Assembly (NCBI GenBank): GCA_037157565.1
Contig: JAZHRO010000014.1
Location: forward strand, 104,501,501 to 104,565,500
Reading direction: 5' to 3'
Source of the DNA: Thalassia testudinum
Taxonomy: Eukaryota; Streptophyta; Magnoliopsida; Alismatales; Hydrocharitaceae
Length of the DNA stretch: 64,000 nucleotides
Position numbers and translations under genes: made by a program
Part shown: positions 42,938-53,879 of the stretch, piece by piece
How positions within the stretch are numbered: position 1 is the first letter of the stretch
How the letters are laid out: each line of letters starts with the position of its first letter
The notes under the pieces: model-generated
The model's database searches: none
What the model saw: the letters and a program-made list of their open reading frames with translations, nothing else
What the model was told of the DNA's origin: nothing

Positions 42938-44580
42938 TAAGCTGAGAGAAAGAGGCCTAAGAGACTAGATGGTTGTTCTGAACGTGGATGTGATTGCGAA
43001 AAATCACTTTTCATCATTGTAAATGCATATAGAAACTCTTGAATTTGTAAGTGAAAGCGAACTCGTAAGATTTTTTGAATAGAAATATGGGTGTCCAAGT
43101 CGTTTGTAGGGAGGCAAATAGATCAAAATTGTTTTCCTAATTAGGACTAGAATTAAATATCAAGTAGGATGATTATTAGAACTAATACTAAATCTAATAA
43201 CATGCAATTGCTAATACTTTAATATACTACTACTAGAAAGCATACAACTTGAAGACAAGTTGAAAAATAATTAGAACTTTATTGCTATAGAAAGTCAGAA
43301 CAAGTAGAACTCTTTTTTTTTTTTTGAGAAAAGTAGAACTCATATTACAACTAGAAGAATGCTTCTAAAAGAAAATCTAATACAACTAGAAAAATAAAAT
43401 CTAAAACTATAGGCCTCGAAAGCGGAGTCTGGAGTGTCAATGTAGATGTGGATGCGAAGGATCACCCACAATCTCCAAGGGGAGAAGGAAGAAGTAGAAG
43501 ACTAGTTCTAGTTGGTGGATCTATTTGGAAATAGAAAAGAATGATCCTAAGGGGGGTGGCTAGGGTTTTTTTATAGAAGTCAACAAGTCTTGTGATTGGT
43601 TTATCCAAGTTTCCTTGGATCACCAAAATAAAGGGCTAGGATTACGAGTCTAGGAATCAAGGGGTAGGATGAAGGAATAGGCAGATAGAATAGGTTAGGA
43701 GTTGTTCAAATTGATGGAGGGCTAGGATGGCTTTGAGAGGATGATGGAGGGCTATGATTTGCTCAATTTTTTGGCATCTTTCTATTTCAAATTGAAAGTT
43801 ACACATACAAGAAAGTTATAGCTCTCAAAACGCTATTTCCAACGTAACTTTAATCACTCAATTTGGATTTACAATGAGAAAGTTATGGCAAAAATACTAA
43901 AGTTTTGTCATGCTGTTACAAATTTCTAGATTAAGGTTAGGATTATGAATAGGACTTCATTAAGAGTTTTAAGATAGGGATTTAGGTAGGAAATTTAGGA
44001 TCCTAGGATTTAGATCTAGTGGTGGATAAATTATTGTGTATTTTGACCATATAAAATAGTATTTATTGGAGGATAAAATCGATGGCCAAATAGGGTTTGT
44101 TGGATTAGGATTTAGGACTAGGTTGGGTAGAAAATTAGCATTGGTTTAGCCAATAATAAATTTCCAATAAGGTTAGAAATTGAGGTGTGGTGGCTAGCCA
44201 TTATATAGGGAAATTACATTAGGTTGGGTGGCAATTAGGTGTGGGGAATTAGTCTCCTAATTAGGTTAGGTCTAAGGGAAAATTGGGTTAGAAAATAGGT
44301 CCACCAAACTAAGTCTAGCCCTATACCAAGTGAGCTCAGATTAGAAAATCCAATCAGCCTTGCTCCAATAAACCTGAAATTTTGTATCTGCATATATAAA
44401 AATAAACACATCAAGGTACCAGTTATGGGAAAAATTGCAGAAAATCCCAAAAGTATTCATTATTTACAAAAAGACCTAAAATGCCTAATTTAACCTAACT
44501 AAATGCAATTTAACTCAAATTACCCTTAGATTAACATTAGTTAGGCATTAATTAACATAAATAAATATGAAAATATCACA
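42938..44580 (-). repeat. Element G 3' LTR (about 1.64 kb)
   Basis: On the minus strand it starts TGTGATATTTTCATATTT at 44580, just after AGGCATTGAGG, the polypurine position. The far end near 42938-42943 is uncertain because element F abuts it. It contains the GTCCAAGTCGTTTGTAGGGA block (43091-43110), like the GTCCGAGTGTCAATCTCAGG block of the A LTR, and a TATA box at 43568-43575. Confidence 0.65.
43568..43575 (-). promoter_or_regulatory. Probable TATA box of element G LTR
   Basis: TATAAAAA on the minus strand, about 1.0 kb from the LTR start. Confidence 0.5.
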
Positions 44581-46079
44581 CCTCAATGCCTATCTTTTGC
44601 TAGCCCTCAAGCAAAATGCTAAGCAAAAAATTACGAGAAAACAACATTTACATGGAAACCAACTTGCGAGTTATGAGCTATACCATATCAAAATCATCAA
44701 TCTCGCTTCTTCACCAAAACAAAAGAATTAGACACAAAACCTTAACGTCAAAGACTCAGTAGTTCTAAAGTATCAATTCAAATCCAAACCTCCCAAATCA
44801 AATCAGGAATCCTATTAGCCATCAGACTTAGGTCATTAGAGTAACTTTCTCTGACTAAGTTGACCCACCCAAGGTTTGAATTGAATGTAAGAAACAGGAA
44901 TCTTGTGTGTGAAATAAGTGACTTGCCAAACGGGCAACTAAATTGATTCCTAGTATTCAATAAAACTTAGAATACTTCTATACCCTCTCTAAGACAATCC
45001 TATCTTCAATTAGGCCATACTAAGATTTGGCAACTTTCTCCTCATCATTTTTCTACCCTGAGATCAAGACACTAGGTGTATATCTCCCCGGTTGGATCCA
45101 TTAGTCTCTTATTACTAATTTTTTTCTCCATATATTCTTTTTCTTTTTTTCTATAGGATAAACACCCATTTGTAGCGAGGTATTTTTATTTTAGAAATGG
45201 GAAGGATAGCATTCATGTGTAGTGAGATTCTTTTATTTGGTGGGAAAATTTTTTTTCACATTTTTTTCTCCTCAATTTTCTTCAAAGCTAAATATCTATT
45301 TTTTTTTTCCTCCAAATCAATTTTCTGAGTGGCTCTCCTTCATCCACTCTAAATGCATTCTCCTACAAACAAGAATAATCATAAGAGGTAGAAACATGGT
45401 AAGGTCCTTTGTGTCAGCAAGCCCTAAGACTAAATCTTATTGACCATTAAGGACTCAACGAAATCACCTAAAAGACGAGTTAGTGCACTATGCAAGTGAA
45501 GATGCTCGGGACTCCAAAACTATCCAAACCAAAAGGCAGAGCGATAAGTCATTCACTCATCACTCCTTTGACTTAATACTTCTAGCTTTTTTTATAGACT
45601 TCTTTCAAAGTCCTGGGAAAATAAATCCAAATTTAAGGAAACACTTACGATAATTAAATCGATATACGACTTGAAGAGTCTAAGCAAAATGACTTTTTTC
45701 GTACTTTTTCTAAGAACAGTAAATCCTAAAAATAGAATTTTCCAATATTTTTATAGCTCAAACTCTAAAAACCATGATTTTTTTCTTTTTTTTCTTTTTT
45801 TTAAAATAACTACTATTTTTCAATGACAACTAATTTGAGAAAAACCACTAATACCTATAATTTTGGAGATAAATAAGAATAACTCTAAAAAGTATTATCT
45901 ACCCCTCCATGCCTATCTCATACAATGTCCTTAATGCTTGTAATAAACATAATAGAAGAATAGATGTTACCTAGAAATCTGACAGTTCTAAAGAAATCAA
46001 GACTCGATCATCTCCAGACCTGAATAAAAATTTCAAAGAAAATAACAAGATTATCTACAAACATTGGGTTGCCTCCAAA
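44581..46079 (-). other. Element G 3' UTR
   Basis: Non-coding and AT-rich. On the minus strand a motif AAGGACATTGTATGAGATAG plus GCATGGAGGGG lies at 45901-45940, 170 bases after the end of the coding part. This matches the downstream-of-pol motif of the other elements. T-rich runs lie at 45120-45315 and 45777-45802. Confidence 0.6.
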
Positions 46080-46989
46080 CAAGCACTGAATTTTACGTCC
46101 ATAGCTAGACCTAAACCCTTAAAAGGATAAATCAATTAATAAAGAGGAGAGGGTCAAGAGTAGAATAACAAATAGATCAAGGATCATAATCAGATGTCCA
46201 CAAATGTAGACTGGTTAGTGATGCAACCCCACGCCAGAAGATCAGGTACAAGATAGATAAATCAGAAGAAGCTGTATCCAATGGCATTTAGTGCTAAGGA
46301 CATGGGGTTCATTTGGACTAAAGGTAGGTAACCTAAGTATAAAAAATGTGTAATTCATAAAGTGTTGAGCACAATGAAAATGAGATTTGGAGTGAGGGAG
46401 CAGATTTTGGGTTGTCTTGGGTTTACAGAAATCAAATTTGATTAAGTCATAAGGGTCTTTATAAAGAGTTGGATGCTCTAAGAGTACAGGCACCCCTGAT
46501 TCTCGGTAATATTTCCCCAAAAAATTTCTCTTAGTTCCACCACCTCCTTTTCTTCCTTAAAGTCCAAGTCTTTAAATCATCAATGCTAAAATCAAACTTG
46601 GTTACATCAAATATGCAATCAAACTCCATAGGAAATTATTCAAATTCAAGTTCATCCAAATCTGATGTAAAGGTAAAGCTAGTTATTGAAGGTTCATCAA
46701 GTTCAAATTGAAATCTTTGAGCTTCACCTACTTCAGGTGAGAAATTCTCCTCAAGATCAAATGTGAATCTTTCTATTCAAACTTATTAAAGATATCCTCA
46801 AACAGAAAGGTCTCATATTCAGATTTATGCTCATTTTCCTCATATTCGATTTCAAGATCAAATATAAAGCTTTCCATTTCAGAGTTATCAGAAGCTTGAT
46901 CCTCAAAAAGAAATGTCTCATATTTACATTCATCTGTATGTTCCTCCAATTCTAAGACTTTCAAAGAGGCACTTTCAATCAGACCCTTA
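46080..46989 (-). pseudogene. Element G region after protease: acidic repeat part and unknown C-terminal part
   Basis: Just after the protease (46773-46964) is an acidic stretch with an imperfect internal repeat: YETFLFEDQA and YETFLFEDIF flank MESFIFDLEIEYEENEHKS. Further down (46242-46520) a 92-residue open stretch reads MGKYYRESGVPVLLEHPTLY then KDPYDLIKFDFCKP. No RT, RNase H or integrase motif appears in any frame. A GGNP-containing end (LFGGNPMFVDN, near 46080) closes it. I do not recognise the function; it may be a spacer kept by an element mobilised in trans. Confidence 0.45.
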
Positions 46990-47420
46990 ACCTACTTGAG
47001 TTCTTTAATGAGCCTACAACTTTCATTAGAGTCCTCAATAGCCTTAAAAAGTTGTAATTTCATATTTTCACCCCCAAAGGCTATTTGTATATTCTCATTT
47101 TTACAATCAATCAAGGCCTCTGCAGTTGCTAAAAATGGTCTTCCAAGAATAATCGAGGCCCGTCTCAAATCCTTAGGAATGTTAAGATCCAAGATAATGA
47201 AATCCACAGGGTAGTAAAACTTATCAATTCAAATAATTACATCCCTCAAAATCCTGCATGGACGTCTTGTGGATTGGTCGACCAACTGGATTTGTATTTC
47301 AGTAGGTTCAAGGTACCCTAATCCAATCATGTCATAGATCTTAGTGGGCATCAAGTTAATGGAAGACCCCAAATCGATAAGGCCCTATCAAAGTCTAGAT
47401 CATTAATTTTACAAGAAATC
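46990..47420 (-). pseudogene. Element G aspartic protease
   Basis: Pieces read LISCKINDLDFDRALSIWGL (a frameshift hits the DLG active site), PTEIQIQLVDQSTRRPCRIL, FYYPVDFIILDLNIPKDLRR, ASIILGRPFLATAEALIDCK and ENIQIAFGGENMKLQLFKAI. This is a complete protease domain outline with one frameshift near 47390 and a stop near 47230. Active only if the frame were intact. Confidence 0.8.
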
Positions 47421-49626
47421 AAGGGGGTTCCAAGGTCTCTTTTCTTAGTAGGTAAATCCTTTAAGAGAATAGAGCTAGCTTGTTCAAAAAGGATTACCTT
47501 CTCATGATTACTTGATTCCAGCTTGCGCCTTGTAGTAGTCAATTCCTTCAAACACTTGTCACAAGTCAAGATGTATTCAATAGCTTCCAAAAGTGGGATA
47601 TTAATCTGTACTTGTTTAAACACATCCAACTAGGTCTTATTCTTAAGCTCAGGCTTCTTCTACCTAGGCCTATTCAGGGCCTTAGAAAAAGGGATTCAAA
47701 TCTTTGTATCATCAAAATCATGAGCTTGGATCTTGTCCTCAACCTCAAGTGTATTAATTAGAGTTGGTTTATCATGATCCTAGGTTGTCTTATTTTGGTG
47801 CATAGGGTTCTGAGTGGTCGTGCCACTTCTCAGGGTGATGGAACTAGCAGTGGCAGGTGGGTACCGGTTCCCCAGAGAAGGAGTAAGAAGGATAAGTGTA
47901 GAAGGATGTGGAACTTGAGGTGAATGAAAACTAGGGTGAGTTAGAGGAGCTGGTTGAATCACGTGTGCTTGGTTGAACCCTTAAGGATTGTGTCTTTGAT
48001 TAGGCATGTTTCTAGGGCTTGGAACGGGTTGGGAAGGGAGGGCACCAATAGGTCTATCATTAGGCTTAGGTCATATCCGGTTCTTTAGATCCCTGATGGA
48101 CTGGATCAATTGTTGCATAGCTTGTAACATGGAAGTATTTGTGTCCATCAATTGCTAGTTCTGATTCAAAATAGCAAATTCAGTTTGGCTAGGCTAGTTA
48201 GGAGGAAAGGCTTGATAGGTTCGACACTGGTTATAGGTATTAGGTAAGCTAGGATTCATCTAATAGGGTCCAGGTTGTGCAATTTGTTGGTTTCCTTGCC
48301 CTTGGCTTTTTCAAGAGAAATTTGGGTGACTTCTCGAACCAGGATTATAAGTGTCGGAGAAAGGATTTCTATTGTTTCCTTGGATAGCTGACACATCCTC
48401 ATATCCAAATGATGATGAGGATAAGTGTGTGGAGTCAAGATAGCAAGGATCAAAGGTCCCCGCTTAGGTCCCATGTAAAGGGCCCTAGGTTAGTTGGCTA
48501 GTATCTTGAGCCATGTGCAGCTTGTTCACAAACTCCCTCCCTGAGAGAGCTTGGATAGTGGGTGATGGGAGGGTTCCTCCCTTCCTATTTTGGCTCATTA
48601 GTTCATCCAAGTTTTTAGATACAACCTCAACTTTGTCTAGTTTCTCACATATCAAATTCATATCCACATTATTGGAGCTCTCCTAGACCTCATAAATTCC
48701 ACCCTAGGTTGATGGATCTTCCACAAGTTTTCATGGAGGTATTGTTCATGGAATTCTCACTCATATTCTCAAATAAATCAAAAGCACAGTTTTCATCCTT
48801 ACTCATAAAGTTGCCTCCATAGGCGACATCCACAAGGCTTCTCATATGATCATTAAGCCTGTTATAGAAGATCTGCACTAGTTGCCATTTAGGAACCTCA
48901 TGATGTGGACATTTTCAAATTAAATCCATGAATCTCTCCCAAGCTTCATGCAATGGTTCTTTAGGGTGTTGGGAGAAGGTGGTGATAGCTCTTCTAAGTG
49001 CATTGAGTTTTCTAATTAGGAAAATGTTCTTCAGGAAGGCACTTCTTAGCTCCCCCCATGTGTCAATGGGTCTTCCTATAGACCTTAACCCATGACTAGC
49101 TTTCTCTTTTAGGGTAAAAGGGAAGAGTTTCATTTTAAGCACATCATCATGTAGATTGGGAATTCTAATTGTCTCACTAATGGCTACAAACTCTTCTAAG
49201 AATTGAAAGGGGTCATCATCATTGTTGCCCCTAAAATGAGGTAGGAGTTTTATAGTAGAGTGCTTAATTTCAAATTAAGCCTCTACAAGTGGGACCCTAA
49301 CAAAAGGTTGGTGTTGATACTGTGTAGGGTTGTAAAAATCCCTCAAGGGTCTAGCCTGAGGATGTTGGATCTGTAAAATCTCAAGCATCCCTTGCATTTG
49401 GGTCTAATGATTCTGCTAAAACTGGTTCAGTTGGAGTTGGAGGTTTTGGATCTAAGCTAAGGATCCATTTGATTTGGTTGTGGAGTTGAGTTGGCTAGGT
49501 TAGCATCAAATCAAGATCGTAGTTCGAGTCAAATGTAGAACTAGATTCATCAATAATCAGTCTCCCCCTTGGTTCTCTTTGTAGAGGTGGCACCAAGTGT
49601 GGAGTTTGTGATCTAGTTTCATGCAT
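47421..49626 (-). pseudogene. Element G Gag polyprotein, decayed
   Basis: A possible start is 49626 (MHETRSQTPHLV). The core (49142-48915) is MLKMKLFPFTLKEKASHGLR, TWGELRSAFLKNIFLIRKLN and EPLHEAWERFMDLI, then a broken CPHHEV-type box, LVDVAYGGNFMSKDENCAFD and VDMNLICEKLDKVEVVSKNL. NPFSDTYNPGSRSHPNFS, SITLRSGTTTQNP and DVFKQVQINIPLLEAIEYIL lead into the protease. There are many stops and several frameshifts. Domain order matches the Gag of A, B and C. Confidence 0.83.
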
Positions 49627-50470
49627 ACACTTGGATGAATGTCATAGATGTGGAGAAAATGGGAGAGAGAAGTGTGTGCACAATACAAGTAATCAATTCT
49701 AGCCTTAGAAGGTTGCACCTATTGAACTTAGTCCAAATTTCAATAACCCTAGCTAAATGACTTGACCCTTTAATTACTTGGCTGGTGATAAATGCTAGTT
49801 TATCATCACTATAATGCCTAAAAACACACCTAGCTCTTAGGTTTTGCACATTGCATTATGGATTTGGGTTGCATTTAGGCATTTTCTAGGATAGGCATGC
49901 ATTTCATTGTTTTCGTGTTTTTACATCTTTATTTCAGTGTCAGGGATGAATAGATTTAGAATATCCCATAAACCCTGGCATTGAGAAAGATAGAAGATGA
50001 AGGAGAAGCTCAACTCAGCTGGATCTCAACTGAATCCAACTCAACTCAGCTAGATTCCAACTCATTCTAGCTCATCCCAGTTAGTTCCATCTCATCTTAG
50101 CTCCATTCAGCTCACCTCAACTGAATGGCAGCTCAAGCCAGCTCAACTTAGCTAAACCCAGCTCCTCCCATCTTTATTCAGTCCATGGAAGCTCCACTTG
50201 GTCATGCTTAGCTACTGCCATCAACTAGCTAAGCTTGGTCAACTGACCAATGCCTGATAAGGGTTAGGATGTAGAATTCACCTTCGAGGTGCCTGAAGGA
50301 ATAAAGTATGGGGTTGGACCATCCTCAAGAATCAACTTAGGTCGCCCCCCCTATAAACTCCGAGGAAGAATAGTAGATGGGGGTCAAAGGCTCAATGAAA
50401 AATCTATAGTAGCAGTTCTCAACCTTTAGAGAAGGTTGATGGGTTCAAAGGGAGAAAATCAGAGTCATAA
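49627..50470. other. G leader remnant and CAGCTCA-rich sequence
   Basis: 49627-49860 looks like G leader. From about 49990 to 50230 there are many imperfect copies of CAGCTCAACT. Bases 50240-50470 run without interruption into the LINE start and may be its ORF1-ORF2 spacer; no ORF1 is visible. The CAGCT-rich part recalls the D LTR (GAGCTGAATTGGAGCTAG near 26540) but no LTR edge is visible. Origin unresolved. Confidence 0.4.
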
Positions 50471-51655
50471 ATGAAAATCATCATGTCAAATGTGCGTGGG
50501 TTGCACAATGGAGTTTGGAGACCTTCGCTTGCTCAATATCTTCGAGAATGGGAAATAGATTGTGCTCTGCTCCAAGAGACACACATTAAAGAGGAATGCA
50601 AGCATTTGTGGCACACTCTGATGCAAGGAGATGAGGCAGACATCAAGTCTATAGATGCACAGGGGAGATCTGGTGGCATTGTAATCTAGTGGAAATGCTA
50701 AAAAATGCATCTAATAAATGTTTGGAGAGACCAATATATTATCACCAAAAAATTTAGACATCTGAAAATTGATCAAGAGCTTATTATAACTTGCGTCTAT
50801 GGTCCACGCCTTGACAGTGCGAGAAATTCTCTTTGGCAGGAACTGTCTCGAGCTATAGAAGTGGTTGAAGGGCGGTCTTAGCTAGTGGGGGGAGACTTTA
50901 ACTACACCTTAACAGAGGATGATAGGGGAAGTAGCAGACTGTATGGTGGTGCCTTAGGATTCCAAATGACTGCCTCAGCACTAAGTCTATCAGTCTACCC
51001 TTCCTCAGGGGCTGAATATACATGGAGAAATGGGAGTGGTCAAAAATCCAAGCTGGATCGCTTCTTTGCCAATGCGGAATTGCTAGAAAGACATCAACTA
51101 TCCTTAGTAAAGGGGCTGGAACACCCATTTTTAGACCACACTCCCTTGCTTTGGGAGAGTGGTGAAGATTCCTCAAGAGGTACTTATTTTAAATTCAAAA
51201 AATCTTGCCTCAGGGAAGAAGGTTGTAAGGAGATGATCAACAACTGGTGGACATCTAAGCAAGTGGACGGCTCGACCACTTTCAGACTGTCAACTTAACT
51301 TAAAGAACTAGAAACCATTATGAAAGAATATAGAAAAATCATAGATATCATGAGAGACCAAAGGAGAATGGAGGCTTTGAAGAATGTAAACTTGCTTGAT
51401 GAAAAAGAGAATAGAGAGCACCTAACAGAAGAAGAGCAACTCCAATGCAAAAACTGGCAAAAAACTATTCAGTAAGAAGACCTAAAAAGAGAAATTGATT
51501 GGAGAGAAAAATTGAGACAACTTTGGCTGAAAGAAGGAGATGCCAAGACTAAGTTCTTCCACATGGCTGCTAGCTCTAGAAGAAGAGTTGATTACATCTC
51601 TTCCATGAGGTCAGGTGATCAGGTGTTGACTTCCCCAAGTGACATTTAGAGAAAA
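50471..51655 (+). pseudogene. LINE ORF2 endonuclease domain
   Basis: The start ATG gives MKIIMSNVRGLHNGVWRPSL, in place of the usual W-N-V-R-G-L (W to S). Then ALLQETHIKEE with the catalytic Glu of the QET motif, CVYGPRLDSARNSLWQEL, LVGGDFNYTLTEDDRGSSRL, WRNGSGQKSKLDRFFA and LDHTPLLWESG, the terminal SDH-type motif with S replaced by L. The enzyme would nick target DNA for target-primed reverse transcription. Stops occur near 50687, 50879 and 51297. A coiled, charged spacer (51300-51655) leads to RT. Confidence 0.87.
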
Positions 51656-53140
51656 GTGATCAGATTTTACGAGGCCTCTAAAGCAACAGAAAGAGGGATT
51701 TGGAGGATAAGAAATTCTGATTTCAGTTGTATTGACGAATCTGAAGCTGAACATCTGATTAAGCCTATCATGATTAAAGAGGTTGAGAGTGCAATAGCTG
51801 GTTTAAGCTCTGAAGGCTCCCTAGGCCTGGACGATTTTCAAGTCTTCTTCTATAAAGAACTCTGGTCAGTGATGAAAACAGATGTAATGGAAGTCATCAA
51901 GGAGTTTCAGGAGGGAAACTCGGGCTTCGAAAAAATCAACAAATCCTACCTCTTCCTACTGCCAAAGAGGCAAGGTGCAGGGAGTTTACAGGAGTTCAGG
52001 CCAATTGCCTTGACGAACTCCATATACCTGATTATAGGTAAAATTCTGGCAAACAGATTAAGAGGTGTCCTTTTGCAACTAATAAATCCAGTTCAATCAG
52101 CCTTTCTTCCTAACAATTCTCTGCAAGAGTCATTTATCGTAGCACAAGAGATGGTGAGCGGTTGGCATAGCTGAAACTGCAAGCCTTTTTGTGGAAAGTA
52201 GACTTCAGCAGGGCTTTTGATTCCGTTTCATGGTTGTACCTCTGGGAGATTATGACAAGGAGAGGGTTCCCACCAAAGTGGATTCAATGGATGAAGAGAT
52301 GCATTGTAACTTCATCTTTCTCCCCTCAAATTAATGGCAAACCTTGTGGAGGTTGGATACAACCCCAACATGGAGTTAGGTAGGGCTGCCCCTTGGCCCC
52401 TCTCATTTTCAACTTGGCTGTAGACACCCTTGCATGTTTTGCATGCAAGCTCTTAGCAGCAGAGCATGTCAAAGGCTATTCGCTGTCAAGTTCTAAAGCA
52501 ATGGCACCAAATCTACAATATGCGGACAACACCATTTTTTTCATGGGAGGCAGAAGAAATGAAGTAGCAACCCTCTACACTATGGTCTCTCTATTTGGAG
52601 ACATCTCTGGGATGAAGCTAAATGGGGAAAAGTCTTCTTTAATTTGCTTTGGATTGAACAGCCAAGAAAGGGAGACCTTATCAACCAATCTATGCACACC
52701 TATTGTTAGTCTTCCAGTGAGGGATCTGGGGCTGCCTCTGCATGCACTGAAGAGAAGTGATTGGAACCCCTTATTTGACAGGGTAACTGCTAAACTTGAA
52801 AGTTGGAGCAACTGCTATTTATCTAAAGGAGGTAGGCTGATCCTCCTAAACTCAATCATCACCTCTATCCCGGTGTTTTACTTATCTATTTTTAAAGCGC
52901 CAAAATCAATTTGGAAAAGTTTTGACACGCTACGAAAGCGCTTCTTTTAGAAGGGAGACAAATTTGAGGCTAGATTTTTACATCCCCTTAGATGGCAGCA
53001 GCTCAGCTCTCCTAAAAGGAACGGTGGCTTGGGCATCCACTCCTTAAAGGAGTTCAACGACTCCCTGCTGCTTAAATGGGTAGTGAAGCTCCTAGATGAT
53101 GATGAAAGAAGCTGGTCCATGGTCGTCAAAGATGCATATG
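51656..53140 (+). pseudogene. LINE ORF2 reverse transcriptase, catalytic Asp lost
   Basis: Blocks in order: SAIAGLSSEGSLGLDDFQVF, FLLPKRQGAGSLQEFRPIAL, IIGKILANRLRGVLLQLINP, QSAFLPNNSLQESFIVAQEM, KVDFSRAFDSVSWLYLWEIM, INGKPCGGWIQPQHGVR, a stop where relatives have RQG, GCPLAPLIFNLAVDTLACF, LQYADNTIFFMGG and LGLPLHALKRSDWN. The active-site box is YADN instead of YADD, a GAC-to-AAC change consistent with G to A, so polymerase activity would be lost. The thumb and C-terminal region (ILLNSIITSIPVFYLSIF) follows. Confidence 0.9.
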
Positions 53141-53879
53141 GCTATTCACATGTATCTCGGTGCCCAGCAGCTCCTAGCAGACCTTCCCCTTTTTGGAAAT
53201 CAGTCTAGACAGCCATGCATGATAACTGGCAGAACTTCAAATCAGTGGTAGGCGATAGTGAGCACTTCTCTTTTTGGCACGACCACTGGTCCATCTTGAG
53301 TTCTCTGAAAGACTGATATCTACGCATGTTTAATGCAACAGCAAACAAGATCTCAATAAAGTACAGTTGGGAAGCCACTAAGAACTGTTGGAGTTCAGTA
53401 AGCCACTCAGCTAGGGAAGGAGGCCATTTGCAAGAAGAAATTGGACAATTGAGAAATGAGGTAGAGGCCTTCCGCCCGCTTGGAGGACCTGACAAATTTA
53501 TTTAGTGCCATGGGTTGTTTACTATAACAAAGGCATATAAATTTTTAATTAATGGAGATGATTTAAGACCAATACAGGTAGATAAAGATTGTGCCATTAT
53601 ATGGCATTTAAAAATCCCTCTGAAAATAAAGATCTTCCTCTGGCAGAGTAGAAGCAATGAACTTGTTACTACTGAATTAAGACATTCCAAGTTGGGCATT
53701 CCAGCTCAAAACTGCCCTCTTTACTACTTCCCCATAGACAGCAGTGTGCATATTTTTTCCACGTGCCTGGTAACTGACCAAGTATGGAGAAAGGACTCAG
53801 GTGAAGCCTTGCCCTCTTGGAATGAACTATGGATGTCCTTTAGTGCTCGACTCACTTCGATCATGTTTTAAAATCATTG
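53141..53879 (+). pseudogene. LINE ORF2 C-terminal zinc-binding (zf-RVT-like) region
   Basis: 53515-53871 encodes FTITKAYKFLINGD, then IIWHLKIPLKIKIFLWQSRS and LVTTELRHSKLGIPAQNCPL, followed by VHIFSTCLVTDQVW. This matches the plant zf-RVT layout (W-x-P-x-K-I-x-x-F-x-W, L-x-T, C...C, H...C); one expected Cys (YYFP in place of a C-x-x-C) is missing. The region upstream is interrupted by stops. It ends at the H LTR. Confidence 0.8.

Larger units (their letters stand above)
42938..49860 (-). mobile_element. Element G: gag-protease LTR element without pol
   Basis: Minus strand. Gag (49626 to about 47400) and protease (to 46990) are followed by about 0.9 kb without RT motifs, then a GGNP motif that also ends pol in related elements (46080), a 3' UTR and a 3' LTR. 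RT, RNase H and integrase are absent, though nothing else is inserted there. The left LTR end lies at 42938-42943, where element F meets it; the leader and 5' LTR on the right are replaced by other repeats. G looks like the oldest host of the window's nest. Confidence 0.75.
50471..53879 (+). mobile_element. L1-type LINE, ORF2 region, 3' end cut by element H
   Basis: Plus strand non-LTR retrotransposon. Endonuclease, reverse transcriptase and a C-terminal zinc-binding region follow in order, as in plant L1-clade ORF2. No ORF1 is seen upstream. The 3' end, poly-A tail and target duplication are missing because the 3' LTR of element H begins at 53880 inside the coding part. About ten stops or frameshifts interrupt the frame. 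Confidence 0.88.
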
